Shown piece by piece: positions 58,701 through 64,000 of a DNA stretch of 64,000 bases; position 1 is the first letter of the stretch, and every line of letters starts with the position of its first letter. The stretch lies in assembly GCF_029931775.1 (NCBI RefSeq), contig NC_079318.1:26426159-26490158 (forward strand). Direction: 5' to 3'. The notes under the pieces were generated by a model. The model was not told where the DNA came from. It worked only from the letters and a program-made list of their open reading frames with translations, and did no database searches. The position numbers and the translations under genes are program-made. Origin of the DNA: Euleptes europaea. Lineage: Eukaryota > Chordata > Lepidosauria > Squamata > Sphaerodactylidae.

Positions 58701-61700
58701 ATTGCACTGGTAGTTCCTTATGTGTATGACAGTTTTTAGAAGTTTAACAGTTGAGGGACCAGTGGCTTGATTTGATACAAGACAGCTTCATAAGGTTGAG
58801 GGGAAGGGGGGAATGAGAGCACCGAAAGCTCTTTTTCCACACATAAGAGTTTGGGCTCCATACAAGGCAACGATTCTCTGATGACACAAGCTCTCAATGC
58901 CTAACAACTTCATCACATGCATGATGATATCCTCAATGCGCACATGCGCACGTGTGCACACACACACACAGATACACTTCGAGAAAGGTGGACTATAAAT
59001 GAAGCAAACAAGAAAAAGAAAAAACACCCAGTGAGGCCGAAAGGCCAGAAAATTCAGGAAGTCCAGTATGTCTGCCTTAGGATAATGCTTCAAACATGTG
59101 ATGGGGACTTCTAGGCCATGAACATTTATATCACAATAAAACTGTCAGTTTCTGACGTCACAGGACTCAACTTTGATAAACACAGGCACCTACCTCTCTG
59201 GATTTTTTTCCCTAACTGCATTCTATAGATTAAAAACTTGAATCAGGAGAGTTAAATAATTTTACCTGATGAAACTGGGAGCTCTGTATAAAATTCACTG
59301 GTGGTTCACTCTGCTTGCTTTTTAGTCTTAAAATATTGTCGGCATAACCCCAGCTCAGAATGGCTGACCACTGTATATCTGTACTGTGCATGCTTCTAAC
59401 ACCTGAAACAACAGTGATGATATTTAGATCTTGTACTGCTAAAAATTTTATATGCTGGTTCACAAAAGCAAAAAGGAATAGGAACACGTACTGATCTTTA
59501 ACTTTTAAAGTAGCTGCTAAAATGTCTAAACAATGATGGCAGCTAAACCTTTTACAACTCTATTTAAATCGTTAGACACATGGCCATTTTTAATTTTTGT
59601 GATACAGGCGGTATTTTGTGTGTTCACGTCTGAGGCTGTCACAGAAATTCTTAGACTTCTTTATAAATAGTACAGTACTGGACAAGTTAGCTGTTACCTT
59701 GCTCTTTGCTATAGATCATAAGAAGGCAGAACTTGCGGGACAAACCACAAACAGCTCTAGTTGGCAGAGCCTGAAGGGAACCGAACCTCTCGCCGTGTGG
59801 CTGGCTGAAGCAGACAACAGGATCTGGGGAGCTGGGGGAGCCTACGTATTCCCCCCATTTTAAGCCTTTGATCCAAGGCAAAGGGCTCTACAACAGAGAC
59901 ATAAAACAGCTGTTAGAAAGGCATTTTTAAAAGTCCAAGTTATAAGGCTTCTTACAATGCAAAACTGAAGGGAGTTTTATTTCATATACAAGCTTCACAG
60001 AAAGAGTTAACTCGCGACTAAAAAGAATAGAAAACAAATATCAAAAGGGAAATGGGTGGGGGAGACAGTATAGACAGTAAGTTTCCCAATGGTTGATCAT
60101 ATCAGATTAATCTGATAATTTTCTGGGTAGATAAACAGGCTTTCTGGATAAAAGCATACTATCATTGCAGTCTGTCTGGAATTTAGTAGAATAGCAATTG
60201 TTACAGCAATAGCAAGAGCAATTGTTACAGTTTCTGCATTTGCCATGGCAAGGCTGGATGAAGAGATCTCATCTGAACCACTGAAGGTAGGAATTCTGAG
60301 AAAACAAGTCCTGTTGTAACAAAAGGATTGATCAAACAAATTCTCAACTGGAAGGCTGTAATCCTAGATCTGTAATGCACCATGGGGTCCAGACTCACAT
60401 GAACACATGAAGCTGCCTTATACTGAATCAGACCCTTGCTCCATCGAAGTCAGTATTGTCTACTCAGACCGGCAAGAGGCTCTCCAGGGTCTCAGGTAGA
60501 GGTCTTTCGCATTACCTACTTACCTAGTCCCTTTAACTGGAGATGCTGGGGGTTGAACCTAGGACCTTCTGCATGCCAAGCAGATGCTCTACCACTGAGC
60601 CTCTCCCCAAAGTCCAAGGACACTCTCTTTGTGCACCTTACCGGCTGGCCCTACTGCAGACTATGGTGGTGCTTGGCAGTTGGCAGTGTGTGTGTGTAAA
60701 GTGCCGTCAAGTCGCAGCCGACATATGGTGACCCCTTTCGGGGTTTTCATGGCAAGAGACTAACAGTTTGCCAGTGCCTTCCTCTGCACAGCAACCCTGG
60801 TATTCCTTGGTGGTCTCCCATCCAAATACTAACCAGGGCTGACCCTGCTTAGCTTCTGAGATCTGACGAGATCAGGCTAGCCAGGGCCATCCAGGTCATG
60901 GCAGTTGGCAGTACCTTCACTTAATTGGAAGTGTAATTTCCCTGCTCTCTGCCTTAGTATGGAGCTGGGGAAGGGCCCTCCCTTTTGTTTTCTTCTCATT
61001 TCTGTGGTCACTGTTTCTGCAGATAGGGCCTCCATTCCCTTCCCACTCCTTAAACATTCCAGTACCAGTAATGCCAAGACTTGGACTCCTCCTCTTCCCT
61101 TTACTTCTCAGCATGCAAAACGCTACCTTCGGCTGTCAACTGTGAAGCACACACCCTCACTCCTATTGGCCTAGGCCAGAAGGATGAAGGATAAATTGCA
61201 GGGCGACAGGCTGTAGAGACTTGGACAGGGAGAGGGGACTGAAGCCGGGAGGGGAGAAGGTGGCTCATGGTCTGTGTAGAGGTGGAAGGAAGAAAATGGG
61301 ATGTGTGGGCAAAAATCTTTTTTCACTTCTGATTTTGCACTAGCACACTAACAAAGTGTGCCATTTGTAATCAATTAGGAGCTCCTCTCCCAGCTGACTG
61401 CAGAACAGCAATCCCTCAGAAATGCTCCAGAGCCCTAATATGAAAAAGAAACCCAGAGCTAGTTCCAACATATATGCTGCTTAACTGTTTCAGGCCATTC
61501 AAACGTATAGTTTTTATCTGTATGGAGCTGATGTCCTACAGCAAAGCAGATACATCAAATCGGTAATCTTTACCCTTTGAGTAGGCCAAACGTATCCCCA
61601 TCTTAGTGAGGATAAGAGATGGTGGCTTGTCAAAGATCATCCAGCAAGCTCACAGGTACCATCTGAACTAGGACTTTTCCAATCACAGTTGTTTTAGCCA

Positions 61701-63397
61701 TGATGACACTTTAACCAAGTTGTAGATAAACAGGCTTCCTTGGGAGGTGGTAAGTGCTCCTTCCCTGGAGGTTTTTAAGCAGAGGCTAAATGGCCATCTG
61801 TCAGCAATGCTAGTTCTATGACCTTAGGCAGTTCATGAGAGGGAGGGCACCTTGGCCATCTTCTGGGCATGGAGTAGGGGTCACTGGGGGTGTGGGGGGA
61901 GGTAGTTGTGAATTTCCTGCATTGTGCAGGGGGTTGGACTAGATGACCCTGGTGGTCCCTTCCAACTCTATGATCCTAAGGTAATTTCAATGGCATTGCG
62001 TTAATAGCAATGGCCTCTAAGGTCCAAAATGATGGTCAAAACTTAGCGACATTGGGGATTCAAGCAACGTAATCAAGGAACCGCTTCTTCGTTTGAGTTT
62101 TTTATTGGGGTCTCAAAGCTGCTGTTGAGTTTTTCTTCCCCAGACAGCAATGCAGATCTGTAGGTCATGAGGCAGCCTTGTGCAGTCACTGAATTCAGAG
62201 TGTACACATGAAGGGGTGGGAATTCATAACTAAGCTTGCTGGTCCCACCAAGCCTCCATGCTATTGATTGTGTACACTCCAATATGAATGTGTCTTAGGG
62301 TATACAGGCCACAGCACAGAAATCAGGAAATTGGGAGCAGTGCCATCAGGTACCATCCTGATCCCCACCCCCCGGAACACCCTTTTTTTCAGATTGACTC
62401 ACAGCGTAGAACAGTATCAGAGGAGCATCCCTATTATATTAGGTGCTGTGAAACACAGGCAGGACAATGCTGCTGCAGTCGTCTTGCTTGTGGGCTTCCT
62501 AGAGGCGCCTGGTCGGCCACTGTGTGAACAGACCGCTGGACTTGATGGGCCTTGGTCTGATCCAGCAGGGCTTTTCTTATGTTCTTAACTGTGTTTATAC
62601 TGAAAAGCAATTTCAGCTCCCACATTCAACTGGTAAAGCACTTATAGCATCATTCTCCAAACTGTAGTTCACAGGACCAGGAGTCACTTATTTGTGGAAA
62701 GCTTTCTTTTTAAAAAGGGAAATACCTTGAGACCTCTGCTAACAAGTCATTGATAGGCCTTCGTATAGAAAAATCTATGGCCATTAAACTAAATAAGCAC
62801 TCCAAGGCATAAAAGATTTATGTGGTGCCATGGAGTCCAACAAAACAGTCTCCTTTAAAGAGAAAACAGTGCGGTGGGAAATCGCAGATGGCTATTAAAT
62901 CCCAGTCTCTACACATAACTTTGGCAGAAGCTTTAGAAGGAAGAGAAATTCCTGGCCAGATATAACTTTCTACTTCCCCAAGAGGAACAATCAAGATCGG
63001 ATTTTTTGAAGCAAGCAAAAAGAGAGAATACCAATTCCGCATTAAATAAACGATGAAGAAATATATTCAGAATACCTTTCCCCCTTTTAAAATGGACAAC
63101 ACACTGCAGAGACTGTTAAAACTGACACAAATTAATCTGAATAGCCTTTGAATGACATTAACATACCGGATACATGACCTCTCTAGTATGTTCCCTTGTT
63201 TCTCTAAAAGCAAATTGCACTAATAATCCCATGGCAGCAGGGAGCTCCCCTTCCATAATAAGTCTGGATCCAGGTCTACTGACATGTCCAGTGTGGAACA
63301 GCTGGCGAGGTGTTTGTCCGTATGTCTTTATCATCGTCTCTAGAGCTCTTCTTTGAACTGGATCTTCGACAGCAGACACATCCATTCCAAAATATGT
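47681..63397 (-). CDS. LYST: Lysosomal trafficking regulator, C-terminal 420 residues (9 exons)
   Basis: LYST is a very large cytosolic BEACH-family protein that limits the size and controls fission/fusion of lysosomes and lysosome-related organelles. Loss in mammals causes Chediak-Higashi syndrome. The frame is join(63397-63167, 59887-59698, 59402-59266, 58261-58163, 55239-55100, 54524-54427, 50114-49958, 49048-48977, 47819-47681), 1263 nt including TGA. The first exon carries the end of the BEACH domain ([26 protein letters not shown]). The others carry the WD40 propeller (GWKY-like [90 protein letters not shown]) to the invariant end [12 protein letters not shown]. All introns are gt-ag and all phases fit. 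No break was seen. Human LYST is 3801 residues, so about 89% lies beyond the right edge. Confidence 0.97.
48977..49048 (-). CDS. LYST: LYST coding exon, WD40
   Basis: 72 nt, reads [20 protein letters not shown], then PIV. Both splice codons split after base 2. Donor gtaaac. Confidence 0.96.
49255..49551 (+). mobile_element. tRNA-derived SINE, family B (full length)
   Basis: gagccccgtggtgcagagtg, gtaagctgcagtactgcag, B box gagttcgatcccgacag, body cagcttgctgggggtaaagt, end acctttacctt. It lies in a LYST intron, opposite to the gene. Confidence 0.92.
49560..49680 (-). mobile_element. CR1-type LINE 3' tip
   Basis: gtaagaacagtcctattgga, tcagaccaaaaggc is the inverse of the CR1-type 3' end (cttggtctgatcc ... 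cttatgttctta). Confidence 0.65.
49692..49722. repeat. (CA)n microsatellite
   Basis: About 15 uninterrupted ca units in a LYST intron. Confidence 0.95.
49958..50114 (-). CDS. LYST: LYST coding exon, WD40
   Basis: 157 nt. Reads [40 protein letters not shown] and [11 protein letters not shown]. Acceptor gtatttcag. Donor AAG/gtgagc. Confidence 0.97.
50228..50810 (-). mobile_element. CR1-type LINE 3' fragment
   Basis: Inverse CR1-type landmarks: aacataagccctgctgggcc, ctatcatgtctccccttaat and cttttctgtactttttccag, tttctgaaatacgg. It is followed directly by a tRNA-like SINE of opposite orientation. Confidence 0.8.
50811..50955 (+). mobile_element. tRNA-derived SINE, family D, partial
   Basis: cagtggtagagcacctgctt, ggcatccag ... 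ggttcaatccctgg ... gatctctgcctgagaccctg. It matches the copy at 56021 and lacks the CR1-like end. Confidence 0.8.
51730..52661. mobile_element. hAT-type element with a LINE inside
   Basis: Left end caggggtccccaacatggtg. Right end aaaaggttggggacctctc. Perfect 8-bp flanks ctctaggg (51722-51729, 52662-52669). The inserted LINE occupies 51884-52503, so the original element was about 300 bp. Confidence 0.93.
51884..52503 (-). mobile_element. 5'-truncated non-LTR retrotransposon with RT motif, nested
   Basis: Flanked by exact 15-bp copies of cacagcacaaggatc (51869-51883, 52504-52518). The minus strand has the reverse-transcriptase catalytic block [20 protein letters not shown] and then [16 protein letters not shown]. 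Its 3' end is aaataaactatctgatct, gatc. Clade uncertain (not CR1, L2 or BovB by these motifs). Clearly younger than the hAT. Confidence 0.9.
53802..54187. mobile_element. DNA element with ggccatttatgc ends
   Basis: Left ggccatttatgcatggtcaa and right inverse (ttaccaagcataaatggcc) are inverted repeats. tct lies on both sides, possibly a 3-bp duplication. The interior has cgct-containing blocks repeated in inverted form (gatgctcgctcaacgctc / ggaacgcgctgctaatt). No transposase. Confidence 0.7.
54427..54524 (-). CDS. LYST: LYST coding exon, WD40
   Basis: 98 nt. Reads [32 protein letters not shown]. Acceptor gattcttacag. Donor CAG/gtgggt. Confidence 0.97.
54628..54926 (-). mobile_element. tRNA-derived SINE, family A
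   Basis: Tail agaagaagaagagttggatt on the left. Inverse B box ggaatcaaacccggttctcc. Head near 54910. Lies 104 bp upstream of a LYST exon boundary in the intron. Confidence 0.88.
55100..55239 (-). CDS. LYST: LYST coding exon, WD40
   Basis: 140 nt. Reads [40 protein letters not shown] and IIWDLN. Acceptor tgtgtttcag. Donor CAG/gtacag. Confidence 0.97.
56021..56240 (+). mobile_element. tRNA-derived SINE, family D, with CR1-like end
   Basis: ggggctcagtggcagagcat, ctgcttagcatgcagaagg, B box ggttcaatccctggc. The 3' end gaccaatggtctgattcagt, ataaggctgctt resembles CR1 3' sequence. Confidence 0.88.
57060..57960 (-). mobile_element. L2 LINE remains
   Basis: Inverse L2 3'-region landmarks: aactgctttgcacgccttct, ggaggtggaacaaggagat, ccttgaattggacccagaaa and catgttacagtagtccagcc. 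Several gaps. Preceded by an aaataaat-rich tail at 57015. Confidence 0.6.
58163..58261 (-). CDS. LYST: LYST coding exon, WD40
   Basis: 99 nt, phase 0 at both ends. Reads [33 protein letters not shown]. Acceptor tttccaag. Donor gtaagt. Confidence 0.97.
58262..59265 (-). other. LYST: LYST intron
   Basis: 1.0 kb with a MIR-like SINE at 58381-58610 and a short CA run at 58955. Otherwise unremarkable. Confidence 0.9.
58381..58610 (-). mobile_element. tRNA-derived SINE (MIR-like body)
   Basis: Inverse head ctagccactacaccacac, inverse B box gggatttgaacctgggtccc, and 3' end ttatttacttcatttattca on the plus strand. Confidence 0.8.
59266..59402 (-). CDS. LYST: LYST coding exon, WD40
   Basis: 137 nt. 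Reads [45 protein letters not shown]. Acceptor ctgttgtttcag. Donor CAG/gtaaaa. Confidence 0.97.
59698..59887 (-). CDS. LYST: LYST coding exon, linker to WD40 propeller
   Basis: 190 nt. Reads [40 protein letters not shown] and [23 protein letters not shown]. Acceptor tctgttgtag. Donor AAG/gtaaca. Confidence 0.97.
60398..60608 (-). mobile_element. tRNA-derived SINE, family D, with CR1-like end
   Basis: Inverse of the 56021 copy: catgaacacatgaagctgcc, ttatactgaatcagaccctt ... gggggttgaacctaggacct ... tctaccactgagcc. Confidence 0.88.
60688..60899 (-). mobile_element. 5S rRNA-derived SINE with exact 13-bp target duplication
   Basis: Flanked by ggcagttggcagt at 60675-60687 and 60900-60912. The minus-strand head gatggccctggctagcctga, tctcgtcagatctcagaagc, taagcagggtcagccctggt, tagtatttggatgggagacc is 5S rRNA. 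The tail ggctgcgacttgacggcact, ttacacacac equals the BovB-type end. Confidence 0.95.
61732..61977 (+). mobile_element. CR1 LINE 3' UTR
   Basis: tccttccctggaggttttta, agcagaggctaaatggccat ... gggttggactagatgaccct, ggtggtcccttccaactcta, tgatcct is the standard CR1 3' end. Confidence 0.92.
62400..62590 (+). mobile_element. CR1-type LINE 3' UTR
   Basis: gtgtgaacagaccgctggac, ttgatgggccttggtctgat, ccagcagggcttttcttatg. It matches the inverse copy at 45226-45390 closely. Confidence 0.88.
63167..63397 (-). CDS. LYST: LYST coding exon, end of BEACH domain
   Basis: 231 nt, phase 0 at both ends. Reads [40 protein letters not shown], then the [20 protein letters not shown] region to MYP. The GQTPRQLF motif is the usual close of BEACH domains. 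Acceptor cccattttag. Donor CCG/gtatgt. Confidence 0.97.
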
Positions 63398-64000
63398 CTA
63401 AAATGGGAGCCAAATGCATCAATGTAAGAATCTCTTTGTTTTTTAGAGTATTCTGATGAACTTCAATATCTACGTACACATAAAATGTTATATACTGGGG
63501 GAAAAACTCTGCAAAGCCAAGCTAGAACAACATCACATGAAAGTTGCACACTGGAAGTAATGGTCTTATCAATAACATGCTCTTGGTTTTTATTCTTGCC
63601 AGAGAATGAGGAACAGACACGTGGAAATTGATATTCCCAAAGAAAATAAGAGTGGCAACTTTTTACCAAGTTAATTTTTTAAATTTTTTGTTGGCAGCAG
63701 CCAGGGTATCTATCCTTTTTTGCTTCCTACTTTTGGTCACCTCAAAAATAAACTTTAGTCATGGCTCATCAACCTTTTCTCTTGAGAACAAAGAACTTTG
63801 ATAGCACTTTATTTTACTATGAACACAATACCCATTACTATTCTTTTCTGGACCATCCTATGAGAGTTTAAACATAATTTTATATGCTTAAAATCTGAAA
63901 GTGTAAGATTTGGTTAAATAATGTTGCAAATTTCTCTATGGTGGACTAAAATTATAATAAAATCAGAACTAGGTGTTATGATCTATCCTGATAAGGGACT
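63398..64000 (-). other. LYST: LYST intron running off the window
   Basis: No further LYST exon was recognised before the right edge. Confidence 0.8.

Larger units (their letters stand above)
59888..63166 (-). other. LYST: LYST intron
   Basis: 3.3 kb gt-ag intron carrying a family D SINE, a 5S-derived SINE and two CR1-type 3' ends. 59950-60390, 60950-61700 and 62640-63160 show nothing recognised. Confidence 0.9.

Noticed and set aside
60136-60260. Possible extra LYST exon
   Set aside because: The LYST reading frame joins 63167 to 59887 in phase with no missing residues, so nothing is needed between.

Overview
The window reads as vertebrate nuclear DNA, almost certainly from a squamate reptile. 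It has split genes with consensus splice sites and one CpG island. The repeats are a dense mix of CR1, L2 and BovB (RTE) LINEs, several tRNA-derived SINE families, a 5S rRNA-derived SINE and many short hAT-type elements. BovB 3' ends and BovB-tailed SINEs are typical of lizards and snakes. A gecko is possible but cannot be fixed from this sequence alone.

Two host genes are present, both on the minus strand and in the order known from human chromosome 1q42. GNG4 (G-protein gamma-4) has its whole 75-codon reading frame in two exons at 20272-20370 and 15863-15991. A CpG island at about 37954-38620 is its likely promoter. LYST (lysosomal trafficking regulator) enters from the right edge: nine coding exons between 63397 and 47681 encode its last 420 residues, the end of the BEACH domain and the C-terminal WD40 repeats. 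A probable 3' UTR runs to about 45867. The LYST 3' end and the GNG4 island are about 7-8 kb apart, so the genes lie head to tail. No gene was recognised in 1-14850.

Layout: 1-14850 is repeat-rich intergenic DNA holding a 1.69-kb hAT element. 14854-38600 is GNG4 (3' UTR, two coding exons, long introns with L2, hAT and SINE copies, and the CpG island, which is flanked by inverted BovB copies). 38600-45860 is a repeat-rich intergenic spacer. 45867-64000 is the 3' part of LYST.

GNG4 makes a prenylated subunit of heterotrimeric G proteins and LYST a cytosolic regulator of lysosome-related organelle size. They are neighbours by position and do not form a pathway. No LTR retrovirus-like element, CRISPR array, functional tRNA gene or functional rRNA gene was recognised. 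The most novel material is a set of fold-back (palindromic) repeat families, several dated relative to each other by nested insertion with exact target-site duplications.
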